Shown here piece by piece: positions 1 through 8,414 of a DNA stretch of 19,054 nt. The notes beneath the pieces were generated by a model that saw only the letters and a program-made list of their open reading frames with translations, was not told the DNA's origin and made no database searches. A program made the position numbers and the translations under genes. The first letter of the stretch is position 1; each line of letters opens with the position of its first letter. The DNA comes from an uncultured Panacagrimonas sp. GTDB taxonomy: Bacteria; Pseudomonadota; Gammaproteobacteria; Nevskiales; Nevskiaceae. The stretch covers positions 1 to 19,054 of the forward strand of contig CAMLNE010000034.1 in the NCBI GenBank assembly GCA_946481265.1. Reading direction: 5' to 3'.

Positions 1-2965
1 TGGCCGGACGCTGCAGTGCCCCTGCCGCGGGCCGGCCGCTGACACGTGGCGCGCCGAAAGCAGGTGTTGCCTCCGCGTCGTGAAGGCGGAACAGGCTGAC
101 CGACTGGCTCAGGCCGCCGGCCTGCTCCTCGAGCGAGCGGGCCGCGGCACTGGCTTCCTCGACCAGCGCAGCGTTCTGCTGGGTGACCTCGTCCATCTGC
201 GTGATGGTCTGGTTGATCTGCTCGATGCCCTGGCTCTGCTCCTGCGAGGCGGCGCTGATCTCCGACATGATGTCGGTGACGCGCTTCACGCTGGTCACGA
301 TCTCTTCCATCGTCTTGCCGGCCTGGTCGACCAGCTTGGCGCCGTTGCCGACCTTCTCGACCGAATCGCCGATCAGTCCCTTGATCTCCTTGGCGGCGCC
401 GGCGCTGCGCTGCGCCAGGCTGCGCACCTCGGCCGCCACCACCGCGAAGCCACGACCCTGCTCGCCGGCACGTGCCGCTTCCACCGCGGCGTTGAGCGCC
501 AGGATGTTGGTCTGGAACGCGATGCCGTCGATCACGCTGATGATGTCGACGATCTTCTTGCTCGACTCGTTGATCGCGCTCATCGTGGTGACGACTTCGC
601 TCACCACCTGGCCACCCTTGCGGGCAACGTCGCTGGCGCCCATGGCCAGCTGGTTGGCCTGCTTGGCGTTCTCGGCGTTCTGCTTGACGGTGCTGGTGAG
701 TTCCTCCATCGACGAGGCGGTCTCCTCCAGGCTGGCGGCCTGCTGCTCGGTGCGTGCCGACAGGTCGCTGTTGCCCGAGGAGATTTCCTTGGACGCGGTG
801 TTGATGGTGTCGGTGGCGGACTTGATCTGCGTGATGATCTGCGTGAGCTGGTCGACCGTCTGGTTGGCGTCGTCCTTGAGCTTGCCGAAGGTGCCCTTGA
901 AGTCGCCGTCGACCTGCTGCGTGAGATCGCCCTGGGCCAGTGCGCCCAGCACGCGGGCCACTTCGTTGAGCCCGACGCTGCTGGTCTCGAGCAGGCTGTT
1001 GATGCTCTCGGCAAGCAGCTTGAAGAAACCTTCCTTGCCATCGAGCGAGACGCGCTGCGTGAAATCGCCGCTGGAGGCGGCCTGCACGACGCCGCCCACC
1101 TCCTGCTCGACCGCCACTTCCGCCGTGCGGTCCTTCCACTCCACCACCGTGCCGACGCGCTCACCCTTCTGGTTGACCACCGGGCTGGCGATCAGGCCGA
1201 GCGTCAGGGTGCCGACCTTGATCTCGGTGCTGTACGTCGTGCGCAGGTTGGCCAGCAGCTGGCTCTGGTGCGCCGGGTTGCGGTGGAAGACGTCGATGCT
1301 GGCGCCGCTGAGCTTGCGTGCATCGAATTGCGGCAGCGCCTTGCGCAGCTCGGACTCGTTGCGCGTGAGCATCTCCGACACCGCGCTGTTCATGTAGACG
1401 ATCTCGCGATCGGGGTTGGCGATCATCACGTTGGCCGAGACGTTGTCCAGGGCCATCTTGATGCGCAGGTTCTCGGCCGCGATCAGCTGCTCGCGTGCCG
1501 TCGACTCCTCCATCCGGCTCAGCATCGAGTTGATGTTCGCGCAGAGGTTGGCAATCTCGCCGTCGAGCCCTTCCATCGACACGCGCCGGCTCAGGTCGCC
1601 ATTGGCGGCGGCATCCAGCACTGCGCTGGCCTGCTCGACCGCTCGCTGCAGCACCTGCTCGGCGCGCACCGCCGCGGTGATGTCGCTGGCGTACTTGACC
1701 ACCTTGACCGGACGACCCATCTCGTCGCTGACCGGGTTGTAGCTGGCCTGGATCCAGATCTCGCTGCCGTCCTTGCGGATGCGCTTGTAGCGCCCGGCGT
1801 CGTACTCGCCGCGTCCGAGCTTCTCCCAGAACAGGCGGTATTCGGCGGTCGACCGGTGCGCGGGATCGACGAAGATCGAATGGTGCTGTCCCTTGATCTC
1901 GTCCAGGGGATATCCCAGCGCGCCGCAGAACAGGTCGTTGGCGTGGGTGATGCTTCCCTTCAGGTCGAACTCGACGACGGCCTGCGACTTGTTCAGGGCA
2001 TCGACGATGCCCTGCATGTTCTGGCGCGCCAGCTCGGCCTCGGTGATGTCGTAGCGCACGCCGAGATACTTCTCGGGCTTGCCGTTCTTGCCCATGAACG
2101 GGGCGATCACCGCATCGACGAAGTACGGCGTGCCGTCCTTCGCGCGGTTCTTGATCACGCCGCGGAAGAGGTTTCCGCGACCGATCGTGCCCCACAGCTT
2201 CTTGAACGTTTCCTTGGGCATGTCCGCGTGCCGCGTGATGCTGTGCGGGCTGCCGACCAGCTCCTCGGGACTGTACTTGGAGATCTCCAGGTACTTCTGG
2301 TTGAAGGACAGGATGTCGCCCTTCTTGTCCGCCACCGAGACGATGCTCGTCTCGTTCATGATCTGCGTGCGCACCTCGAGCTCGCGACGGATCTCCTCGG
2401 TCTCGCGCGTGCTCGCGCTGACATCGATGGCGAGCTCCACCACGCGCTGCAGCCGGCCGGATGCATCCAGCACCGGGCTGCTGACGCCCTGCAGCCACAG
2501 CGTGCGGCCATCCCGGGTCGGATACGGCCACACGTGGACATCGGGCTCGCCGCGCGACAGCCGGCTCCAGGCATCACGGTAGGCCTGGCCGTCACGCACG
2601 CCGGGATCGACGAGCTGTGCGTGCGGGCGGCCGCGCAGTTCGTCGAGCGTGCAGCCGAGCGCCTGCAGGAACGCCTCGTTGGCGTTCAGGATCGCGCCGT
2701 CGGGCGCCATCTCGACCACCAGGTGCGCGCGGCTGATCGCGGCGATCCGGCTTTCAAGCTCCGCGCGGGCCAGCGCCGATGCGGTCGATGCGCTCGCCCG
2801 CGCCGTCAGGCCCGCCTTGCGGTTGACCAGCAGGGCCGGCTTGCGCCGGGCGGGTACGGTCGGGGCCGACGTGCTCTTGGTCTTGCGGGTCTTGCTCGCG
2901 ACCTTGGTCGACGCGGTCTTGGCCTTGCGGGTCTTGCTCGCGGCCGTGGCTTTGATCTTCTTCAT
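1..2965 (-). CDS. Soluble PAS-containing methyl-accepting chemotaxis protein (3' end beyond window)
   Basis: This is a chemoreceptor that should control the CheA kinase encoded upstream through CheW. The frame is open from ATG 2965 to the window edge (988 codons seen), and the stop lies outside. Residues 1-50 are a basic tail rich in Lys, Ala, Ser and Thr with no acidic residue. PAS-like domains follow at roughly 68-188, 198-308, 315-435 and 502-618. HAMP-like segments lie near 445-485, 622-660 and 663-702. A full MCP signalling hairpin covers about 705-958, with the tip motif [20 protein letters not shown] near 815-850. The end of the domain reads SLFRL, then about 27 more residues before the edge. 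I see no signal peptide or membrane segment, so it should be cytoplasmic. It starts 31 bp after cheW in the same operon. The ligand is unknown; PAS domains often bind haem, flavin or small ligands. Confidence 0.93.
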   Translation of the reverse strand, partial: MKKIKATAASKTRKAKTASTKVASKTRKTKSTSAPTVPARRKPALLVNRKAGLTARASASTASALARAELESRIAAISRAHLVVEMAPDGAILNANEAFLQALGCTLDELRGRPHAQLVDPGVRDGQAYRDAWSRLSRGEPDVHVWPYPTRDGRTLWLQGVSSPVLDASGRLQRVVELAIDVSASTRETEEIRRELEVRTQIMNETSIVSVADKKGDILSFNQKYLEISKYSPEELVGSPHSITRHADMPKETFKKLWGTIGRGNLFRGVIKNRAKDGTPYFVDAVIAPFMGKNGKPEKYLGVRYDITEAELARQNMQGIVDALNKSQAVVEFDLKGSITHANDLFCGALGYPLDEIKGQHHSIFVDPAHRSTAEYRLFWEKLGRGEYDAGRYKRIRKDGSEIWIQASYNPVSDEMGRPVKVVKYASDITAAVRAEQVLQRAVEQASAVLDAAANGDLSRRVSMEGLDGEIANLCANINSMLSRMEESTAREQLIAAENLRIKMALDNVSANVMIANPDREIVYMNSAVSEMLTRNESELRKALPQFDARKLSGASIDVFHRNPAHQSQLLANLRTTYSTEIKVGTLTLGLIASPVVNQKGERVGTVVEWKDRTAEVAVEQEVGGVVQAASSGDFTQRVSLDGKEGFFKLLAESINSLLETSSVGLNEVARVLGALAQGDLTQQVDGDFKGTFGKLKDDANQTVDQLTQIITQIKSATDTINTASKEISSGNSDLSARTEQQAASLEETASSMEELTSTVKQNAENAKQANQLAMGASDVARKGGQVVSEVVTTMSAINESSKKIVDIISVIDGIAFQTNILALNAAVEAARAGEQGRGFAVVAAEVRSLAQRSAGAAKEIKGLIGDSVEKVGNGAKLVDQAGKTMEEIVTSVKRVTDIMSEISAASQEQSQGIEQINQTITQMDEVTQQNAALVEEASAAARSLEEQAGGLSQSVSLFRLHDAEATPAFGAPRVSGRPAAGALQRPA

Positions 2966-2996
2966 GGGAGTTCCGGCGATAGGTGGACAGGAGGAT

Positions 2997-3512
2997 CTAC
3001 TGGAGCGACTGGCTGCTGGCGTCGACGAGTGCCATGTCCGCTCCGGACATGAGCTTCTCGATATCCACGAGGATGAGCATCCGCTGGTCCAGCGCGCCGA
3101 TGCCCGTGATGAACCGCGTATTCACCGCCGCGCCGAACTCCGGTGCGGGGCGGATCTGCTCAGCACTGAGCTGCATCACGTCGCTCACGCCATCGACCAC
3201 CATGCCCACCACGCGGCGCGCGATGTTGAGGATGATCATCACGGTGAATTCGTTGTACTCGGCCTTGCCGAGCTTGAACTTCAGGCGCATGTCCACCACC
3301 GGCACGATGGTGCCGCGCAGGTTGATCACGCCCTTGATGAAATCGGGCGCATCGGGAATGCGCGTGACGGTGTCGTAGCCGCGGATCTCCTGGACCTTGA
3401 GGATGTCGACGCCGTATTCCTCGGCACCGAGCGTGAAGGTGAGGAATTCGTTGGGCATGCCGGCGGTGATCTGCGCGTTGATCGGCTGCGCCTGGTCGGA
3501 TGGGATCGTCAT
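2997..3512 (-). CDS. cheW: CheW chemotaxis coupling protein
   Basis: CheW is the adaptor that links chemoreceptors to the P5 domain of CheA in the cytoplasmic signalling array. The 171-residue protein is one CheW-like SH3 fold, close to the usual length. Visible family motifs are [20 protein letters not shown] near 22-41, the [21 protein letters not shown] stretch near 51-71 (shown here in part) and VDGVSDV near 107-113. The start at 3512 is supported by an AGGA Shine-Dalgarno core a few bases upstream. It lies 200 bp after cheA and 31 bp before the receptor gene, in one transcription direction. Assignment to a particular chemosensory class is not possible from this protein alone. Confidence 0.96.
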   Translation of the reverse strand: MTIPSDQAQPINAQITAGMPNEFLTFTLGAEEYGVDILKVQEIRGYDTVTRIPDAPDFIKGVINLRGTIVPVVDMRLKFKLGKAEYNEFTVMIILNIARRVVGMVVDGVSDVMQLSAEQIRPAPEFGAAVNTRFITGIGALDQRMLILVDIEKLMSGADMALVDASSQSLQ

Positions 3513-3613
3513 GAAAGGGTCCTGTTCGAAAAACCGCGGCTAACGCAGGGCTGCGGAGAAAAAAGGAGGAAACGCAGGAACAACGCCGGGACAACGGGCA
3601 GCAGCTGAAATCG

Positions 3614-3674
3614 ACAGAAAGGAGAACCCCGCCATGCGGACCGCTTTGCTATCGGCCGCCGGCGTCCTTTCTGT
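3614..3674 (-). repeat. Perfect 10-bp inverted repeat in the cheA-cheW gap
   Basis: The arms ACAGAAAGGA (3614-3623) and TCCTTTCTGT (3665-3674) are exact reverse complements with 41 bases between them. The loop is GC-rich and can pair further. The repeat lies in the 200-bp non-coding gap between cheA and cheW, the widest gap in this operon. It could form an mRNA hairpin that changes the level of cheW and receptor relative to cheA, or it could be a protein-binding site. No U-tract follows directly, so it is not a classical terminator. Apart from this repeat and purine-rich tracts I see nothing else in 3513-3712. Confidence 0.5.
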
Positions 3675-3712
3675 TCCCTTCGCGCTCCTGTCGCGACGTC
3701 TTTGCCGGAGCG

Positions 3713-5722
3713 TCATGCCGCCACCGACTGGCTGAACAGGCGCACGATGGCGGCCACGTCGAGGATCAGGGACACACGGCCGTCGCCCAGGATGGTGGCG
3801 CCGGATACGCCGCGGACGCGGCGATAGTTGGCTTCCAGGCTCTTGATCACGACCTGCTGCTGACCGACCAGCTCGTCGATCTGCACGGCCACCTTGCGGC
3901 CCTCGGATTCGACGATGACGACGATGGCCTGCGCCGGCGCACGCAGCTCGCCGGGCAGCTCGAACCATTCGCGCAGGTCGACCAGGGGCAGGTAGTCGTT
4001 GCGCACGCGCACCACGGTGCCGGCCTGCGCCACGCGCTTGACCTGCTCCGGCAGTGGCTGCAGCGACTCCACCACCGAGGACAGCGGCAGGATGAAGATC
4101 TCCTGGCCGACGCCCACCGACATGCCGTCGAGGATGGCCAGGGTCAGCGGCAGGCGGATCAGCACGGTGGTGCCGCGGCCCTGCACGCAGGACAGCTCCA
4201 CCGATCCGCCGAGCGCCAGGATGTTCTTCTTGACCACGTCCATGCCCACGCCGCGGCCCGACACGTCGGTGACCTGCTCGGCGGTGGAGAAGCCCGGCGC
4301 GAAGATCAGCTGGTAGACCTCGGCATCGCTCATCGACTCCGCGCAGGGAATGCCTTTCTGCTGCGCCTTGGCGAGCAGCCGGCCGCGGTCGAGGCCGCGC
4401 CCGTCGTCACAGACCTCGATGACGATATGGCCGCCCTGGTGGGCCGCCTTGAGCGTGATCGTGCCAGTGCTGTCCTTGCCGGCGGCGAGCCGGTCCTGCG
4501 GCCCTTCCAGGCCATGGTCCAGGCTGTTGCGGACCAGGTGGTTGAGAGGATCGATGATCTTCTCGATCACGCTGCGGTCGAGTTCGGTCTGTTCGCCGAC
4601 GGTGACCAGGCGCACCTGCTTGCCGAGCTTGGAGGCCAGGTCGCGCACCAGGCGCGGGAAGCGCGAGAACACCGCCTCCATCGGCAGCATGCGCGTGGCC
4701 ATGACGGCCTCCTGCAGCATGCGGGTGTTGCGATCGAGCTGCGACAGGCCGCTGAGCAGCTTTTCGTTCTGCACCGGGTCCAGGTCGCCCGCCACCTGGG
4801 TGAGCATGGCCTGGGTGATGACCAGCTCGCCGACCAGGTTGATCAGCGCGTCGATCTTCTCGGTGCCGACACGGATCGAGGCGCCGTCGTTGGCCGGCTT
4901 GGCACCGCGTGCCTGCACCGGGACCGGGCTTGCGCCTTCGGTTGCGAGCGCAGGCCCAGGCCCGACCGCGACGGGGCCGGGCGCAGCCGCGTCGTGCGCG
5001 GGCTCGTTGCGGCGCGCGATCGGCTCGATGTGCAGTTCGCACTCGTCCTCGACCCAGGCGAAGCAGTCCTGCACCGCGTCGTGTGCCATCTCGCCGTCGA
5101 GCTGCAGGCTCCACGACAGGTAGCAGGTCTCGGGCTCCGCGGCCTGCAGCGTGAGCTCGTCCGGCAGCCGCGGCTCGGCCTGCAGGGGGCCCAGCTCGGC
5201 CAGCGCGCGAAGGATGCGGAGCGGGTCATTGCCGCTGCGGAACAGGTCGGCATGCGGTGCAAAGGTGATGCGCCAACCCTCGGCTGGCGGCGCGACGATC
5301 GCGGCCACGCCGGCGCTCGGCACGGAGGCGGACGTCTGCGACAGCGCGCGCTCGAGTTCGGCCTGCACCTGGGCCACCGCCGTGACGTCGGCGTCACCAC
5401 CGTCGCGTGCCGCGCCCAGCAGGCTGCGCATGGTGTCGCCGGCGCGCAGCAGCAGATCGATATCGACCTGCGCCAGGGCGCGGCTGCCGGAGCGGATCTG
5501 GTCGAGCAGGGTTTCGGCGTGATGCGTGAACGAGGCCACCGCCGAGAAGCCGAACGTGGCGGCCCCGCCCTTGATCGAGTGCGCGGCGCGAAAGACGGTG
5601 TTGATCACCTCGATGTCGAAGGTGGCGGCATCCAGGCGCAGCAGCGCCTGCTCCATCGTCTCGAGGTTCTCGAAGCTCTCCTCGAAGAACGTCTTGTGGA
5701 AGCGTGCGAGGTCGAGGCTCAT
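3713..5722 (-). CDS. cheA: CheA chemotaxis histidine kinase
   Basis: CheA autophosphorylates under receptor control and passes the phosphate to CheY. The 669-residue protein has the full family order. The P1 Hpt domain has phospho-acceptor His48 in AAHSIKGGA. A P2-like response-regulator docking domain lies at about 148-235. A Pro/Ala linker covers 240-280, and P3 dimerisation helices lie near 284-350. The P4 ATPase has an N box (HLVRNSLDHGLE, Asn399), a G1 box DDGRGLD (439-445) and a GRGVGMDVV box (489-497). The P5 CheW-like domain runs from about 525 to the end. No key residue appears to be missing. The start at 5722 has GGAG eight bases upstream. It follows cheY by 27 bp and precedes cheW by 200 bp. 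There is no fused receiver domain. Confidence 0.97.
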   Translation of the reverse strand: MSLDLARFHKTFFEESFENLETMEQALLRLDAATFDIEVINTVFRAAHSIKGGAATFGFSAVASFTHHAETLLDQIRSGSRALAQVDIDLLLRAGDTMRSLLGAARDGGDADVTAVAQVQAELERALSQTSASVPSAGVAAIVAPPAEGWRITFAPHADLFRSGNDPLRILRALAELGPLQAEPRLPDELTLQAAEPETCYLSWSLQLDGEMAHDAVQDCFAWVEDECELHIEPIARRNEPAHDAAAPGPVAVGPGPALATEGASPVPVQARGAKPANDGASIRVGTEKIDALINLVGELVITQAMLTQVAGDLDPVQNEKLLSGLSQLDRNTRMLQEAVMATRMLPMEAVFSRFPRLVRDLASKLGKQVRLVTVGEQTELDRSVIEKIIDPLNHLVRNSLDHGLEGPQDRLAAGKDSTGTITLKAAHQGGHIVIEVCDDGRGLDRGRLLAKAQQKGIPCAESMSDAEVYQLIFAPGFSTAEQVTDVSGRGVGMDVVKKNILALGGSVELSCVQGRGTTVLIRLPLTLAILDGMSVGVGQEIFILPLSSVVESLQPLPEQVKRVAQAGTVVRVRNDYLPLVDLREWFELPGELRAPAQAIVVIVESEGRKVAVQIDELVGQQQVVIKSLEANYRRVRGVSGATILGDGRVSLILDVAAIVRLFSQSVAA

Positions 5723-5749
5723 GCCATGTGCTCCGCGTGACCGCGGCCT

Positions 5750-6112
5750 TCAGCCGAGGACACGTTGCACCGTGGCGACGAGCTGCTCCGGGTTGAAGGG
5801 CTTGACCAGCCAGCCGGTGGCACCGGCTGCCTTGCCTTCCAGCTTCTTCTCCGGAGTGGACTCGGTGGTCAGCATCAGCAGCGGGGTGAACTTGTAGTCG
5901 CTCAGGGTGCGCAGGTTGCGAACCAGGGTGATGCCGTCCATGCGCGGCATGTTCACGTCGGCCAGCACCAGCCTGAATTTCTCGGTGCGCGCCAGCTCGA
6001 GCGCTGCCTGTCCGTCCTCGGCCTCGGCGACATCGAAGCCGGCGGACTTGAGCGTGAAGGCGACCATCTGCCGCATCGAGGCGGAATCGTCCACAGCGAG
6101 GATCCGGCTCAT
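5750..6112 (-). CDS. cheY: CheY-like single-domain response regulator
   Basis: This is a stand-alone receiver of 120 residues, the normal length, and the likely phosphate acceptor from the adjacent CheA. The acidic pair Asp8-Asp9, the phosphorylation site Asp52 (in ADVNMPRMDG), the switch Thr82/83 (LTTES) and Lys104 (in LVKPF) are all present, so it should be active. The ATG at 6112 lies only one base after the TGA of the STAS gene, which implies translational coupling. A GAGG sequence near the end of that gene can act as its ribosome binding site. Whether it acts on a flagellar motor, a pilus or another output cannot be told from this window. Confidence 0.95.
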   Translation of the reverse strand: MSRILAVDDSASMRQMVAFTLKSAGFDVAEAEDGQAALELARTEKFRLVLADVNMPRMDGITLVRNLRTLSDYKFTPLLMLTTESTPEKKLEGKAAGATGWLVKPFNPEQLVATVQRVLG

Positions 6113-6113
6113 C

Positions 6114-6440
6114 TCAGCGGGCCTCGCGCGACATGTTCAGCAGGGTGGTGACGCCGAGCAGGGTGGCAGCCGCACGCATCGCCTGCGAGGGCTCGCGCCA
6201 GTCGGTGCGGCGGTCATGCGCGCGTCGATCGCGGCAGAACAGGCAGAACAACTGCAGGGCGGCGGTGTGGATGCGCGCCACCTCGGCGGCTTCCAGCACC
6301 ACCGGCGCCGGATCTTCGACATGCGCGACGAGTTCCCGGTGCAGGTCCGCCGCGGCTTCGATGCCGATGTCGGCCGGCAGGCGGATCACCGTCGAGGCGC
6401 AGGCGGCCGGCGGCGTCGAAAGAGGGTCCGAAGGATTCAT
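6114..6440 (-). CDS. STAS-domain protein, first gene of the chemosensory operon
   Basis: This 108-residue protein looks like a single STAS domain, the fold found in anti-sigma factor antagonists and MlaB. After a Pro/Ala-rich start (1-17) comes the strand VIRLPADIGIEAAADLHREL, then VVLEAAEV near 47-54 and the central motif RIHTAALQLF near 56-65. In phospho-regulated STAS proteins that motif is usually D-S-G/A. Here the Asp is His58 and the Ser is Thr59, so phospho-control is uncertain. A CxxC pair (Cys66, Cys69) follows. The start at 6440 has GTGGAG about nine bases upstream. Its position ahead of cheY-cheA suggests a role in the signalling complex, but the exact function is not known to me. 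Confidence 0.82.
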   Translation of the reverse strand: MNPSDPLSTPPAACASTVIRLPADIGIEAAADLHRELVAHVEDPAPVVLEAAEVARIHTAALQLFCLFCRDRRAHDRRTDWREPSQAMRAAATLLGVTTLLNMSREAR

Positions 6441-6677
6441 CGAAGGGCTCCACGAACCGTCCCGCGCCCAGGTCGGACATCGGTTCCCGACGGTTCAGCA
6501 GCCTTCCTTCAACTTCCGTTCCTGCCGGGTTTCTGGCGCCGGCCCCGGCCCCTGACCTACCCGGCGGCCGCGGACGATGGGGCGCGGGCCGCAGGCGGCG
6601 CAGCCCTTTTTACGCAGACGCGCGCGCAGGCAGATCGCGCCCTGCAGCGGCCGCGACCCACGCCAGGCGAGCGACGT
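6441..6677. other. Intergenic region upstream of the chemosensory operon
   Basis: These 237 bases separate the start of the STAS gene from the stop of the glutamate-synthase-like gene; both are read leftwards. The region must hold the operon promoter unless transcription reads through from the right. I looked for sigma-70, sigma-28 and sigma-54 elements on the minus strand and found no convincing match. An 8-bp inverted repeat, GAACCGTC (6454-6461) and GACGGTTC (6489-6496), lies just upstream of the STAS start and could be an operator or a leader hairpin. There is no clear hairpin followed by a U-tract after the upstream gene. Confidence 0.4.
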
Positions 6678-8309
6678 TCAGGCCGCCGGCGCGAACGAAT
6701 CGGCCGAGGCCATCTGCCAGAACATCGCGTACACCGGGTGCTCGGCACGGTTTTCCAGCAGGTCGCCGGGCTTCAGGAAGCTCAGCAGGTTGGAGACCAG
6801 CCGCACTTCGGAGGTCGAGACGCGCCGCACGATGTGCTGAGGGCCGAGCCGGCCGGGATGGGTCAGACCCGCCGCGCCGATCAGTTCGGCCAGCGCCTCA
6901 AGCGTGTTGCGATGAAAGTTGGCCACCCGCTGCGCCTTGTCCTCCGGCACCAGCGCGCGCTGGCGCACCGGGTCCTGCGTGGTCACGCCGGTGGGGCAGT
7001 GACCGGTGTGGCAGGCCTGCGCCTGCAGGCAGCCAAGGGCGAACATGAAGCCACGCGCGCTGTTGCACCAGTCGGCACCCAGCGCCAGGGTGCGCGCCAC
7101 GTCGAAGGCGCTGATGATCTTGCCGCCGGCGCCCAGCTTCACGCGCGGACGCAGGTTCAGGCCCACCAGCGTGTTGTGGACCAGCAGCAGGCCTTCCTGC
7201 AGCGGCGCGCCGACGTGGTCGGAAAATTCCAGCGGGGCGGCGCCGGTGCCGCCCTCGGCGCCATCGACGACGATGAAGTCCGGCGTGATGCCGGTCTTGA
7301 GCATCGCCTTGCAGATGGCGAAGAACTCCCAGGGATGGCCCAGGCAGAGCTTGAAGCCCACCGGCTTGCCGCCCGACAGCTCGCGCAGCCGTCCGACGAA
7401 TTCCATCATCTGCACCGGTGTGGAGAAGGCGGAGTGACCCGGCGGCGAGATGCAGTCCTTGCCCACCGGGACGCCGCGGGCCGCCGCGATCTCCACGCTC
7501 ACCTTGGCCCCCGGCAGCATGCCGCCATGTCCCGGCTTGGCGCCCTGCGACAGCTTGATCTCGATCATCTTGACCTGGGGCTCGCGCGCGCAGGCGGCGA
7601 AGCGGTCCGCATCGAAGCTGCCGTCATCCTTCCTGCAGCCGAAATAGCCCGAGCCGATCTCCCAGATCAGGTCTCCGCCGTGCTCGCGGTGATAGCGGCT
7701 GATCGACCCCTCGCCGGTGTCGTGCGCGAAGCCACCGATCTTCGCGCCCTTGTTCAGCGCCAGGATCGCGTTGGCCGACAGCGCGCCGAAGCTCATCGCC
7801 GAGACGTTGAACAGCGAGATGTCGTAGGGCTGCGCGCAGCTGTCCTGGCCCACGCGCGTGCGGAAATTCCAGTCCTGCACGTGCACCGGGTTCATCGAGT
7901 GGTTGATCCACTCGTAGTCATCCGCGTACACGTCGAGCTGGGTGCCGAAGGGCCGCGCATCCACCACGTCCTTGGCGCGCTGGTAGACCAGGGCGCGCTG
8001 CGCGCGCGAGAACGGGATGCGCTCCTGGTCGTCCTCCAGGAAGTACTGGCGGATTTCCGGCCGGATGAATTCCAGGAAGAAGCGCAGGTGCGCCAGGATC
8101 GGGTAGTTGCGGCGGATCGAGTGCCGGCGCTGGCACAGGTCCCAGATGCCCACCGCCATCAGCAGGCCGGACACCAGCGCCACGATGGCCACCGTCGCCG
8201 TGGCCCAGGGCACCAGCAAGGGCAGCACCAGCACCGACAGCAGGAACACCGCCGTCGCCGCGACGAACGCGAAATACCGCGGCCGGAAGATCGAGCCGAT
8301 GCTGACCAT
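6678..8309 (-). CDS. Membrane-anchored FMN-binding glutamate synthase family protein
   Basis: The protein (543 residues) matches the FMN/Fe-S synthase domain of glutamate synthase large subunits, without the glutaminase domain. Two hydrophobic segments at about 13-33 and 35-55 should anchor it in the inner membrane. The catalytic part holds family motifs: SAMSFGALSANA (170-181), DTGEGSISRYH (197-207), the IKLSQGAKPGHGGMLPG stretch (251-267), VDGAEGGTGAAPL (348-360) and the cluster CX5CX4C (Cys427, Cys433, Cys438), as for the [3Fe-4S] centre in GltB. Stand-alone proteins of this kind are common, but their substrate is generally not established, so I do not call it GltB. The start at 8309 has AGGGGA upstream. 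It is divergent from pdxJ. Confidence 0.93.
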   Translation of the reverse strand: MVSIGSIFRPRYFAFVAATAVFLLSVLVLPLLVPWATATVAIVALVSGLLMAVGIWDLCQRRHSIRRNYPILAHLRFFLEFIRPEIRQYFLEDDQERIPFSRAQRALVYQRAKDVVDARPFGTQLDVYADDYEWINHSMNPVHVQDWNFRTRVGQDSCAQPYDISLFNVSAMSFGALSANAILALNKGAKIGGFAHDTGEGSISRYHREHGGDLIWEIGSGYFGCRKDDGSFDADRFAACAREPQVKMIEIKLSQGAKPGHGGMLPGAKVSVEIAAARGVPVGKDCISPPGHSAFSTPVQMMEFVGRLRELSGGKPVGFKLCLGHPWEFFAICKAMLKTGITPDFIVVDGAEGGTGAAPLEFSDHVGAPLQEGLLLVHNTLVGLNLRPRVKLGAGGKIISAFDVARTLALGADWCNSARGFMFALGCLQAQACHTGHCPTGVTTQDPVRQRALVPEDKAQRVANFHRNTLEALAELIGAAGLTHPGRLGPQHIVRRVSTSEVRLVSNLLSFLKPGDLLENRAEHPVYAMFWQMASADSFAPAA

Positions 8310-8343
8310 GCACTGATTCCCCTGGTTTGAGCGTTCCTTCTTA

Positions 8344-8360
8344 GCCCAAGGTCCTTGGGC
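8344..8360. promoter_or_regulatory. Perfect 17-bp palindrome between divergent genes
   Basis: The sequence GCCCAAGGTCCTTGGGC is an exact 8+1+8 palindrome in the 105-bp space between the glutamate-synthase-like gene (start 8309) and pdxJ (start 8415). Its form and position suit an operator for a dimeric regulator acting on one or both genes. It could also form a small hairpin in a transcript. I cannot name the regulator. Confidence 0.5.
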
Positions 8361-8382
8361 GCGGCAACGCGATGGCTGCCGG

Positions 8383-8388
8383 TATCAT
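8383..8388 (+). promoter_or_regulatory. Candidate -10 element for pdxJ-acpS
   Basis: TATCAT matches the sigma-70 -10 consensus at five of six positions and lies 26 bases upstream of the chosen pdxJ start. No good -35 hexamer is found at normal spacing. The downstream edge of the 17-bp palindrome is 22 bases upstream of the element, so a regulator bound there could affect this promoter. Confidence 0.35.
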
Positions 8389-8414
8389 GCGGCCGATCCC
8401 ACGGAGCCGATGAC

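Noticed and set aside
80..3052. Very long plus-strand open frame opposite the chemoreceptor
   Set aside because: Its product is a low-complexity Leu/Asp/Arg/His string typical of antisense frames in GC-rich genes; the minus frame gives clear PAS and MCP domains.
3540..3635. Possible 31-residue minus-strand ORF in the cheA-cheW gap
   Set aside because: No ribosome binding site and no recognisable composition; it overlaps the inverted repeat.
6441..6540. Sigma-28 flagellar promoter for the che operon
   Set aside because: The best alignment matches only about half of each consensus half-site.
6581..6612. Terminator-like GGGC...GCCC followed by TTTTT on the plus strand
   Set aside because: The stem is only 4 bp and no plus-strand gene ends there.
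5907..8330. Long plus-strand frame opposite the STAS and glutamate-synthase-like genes
   Set aside because: It spans two real genes and the gap between them and shows no domain; an antisense artefact of high GC.
8355..8414. Upstream TTG start for pdxJ
   Set aside because: It overlaps the palindrome and candidate -10, while ATG 8415 has a well placed GGAG.
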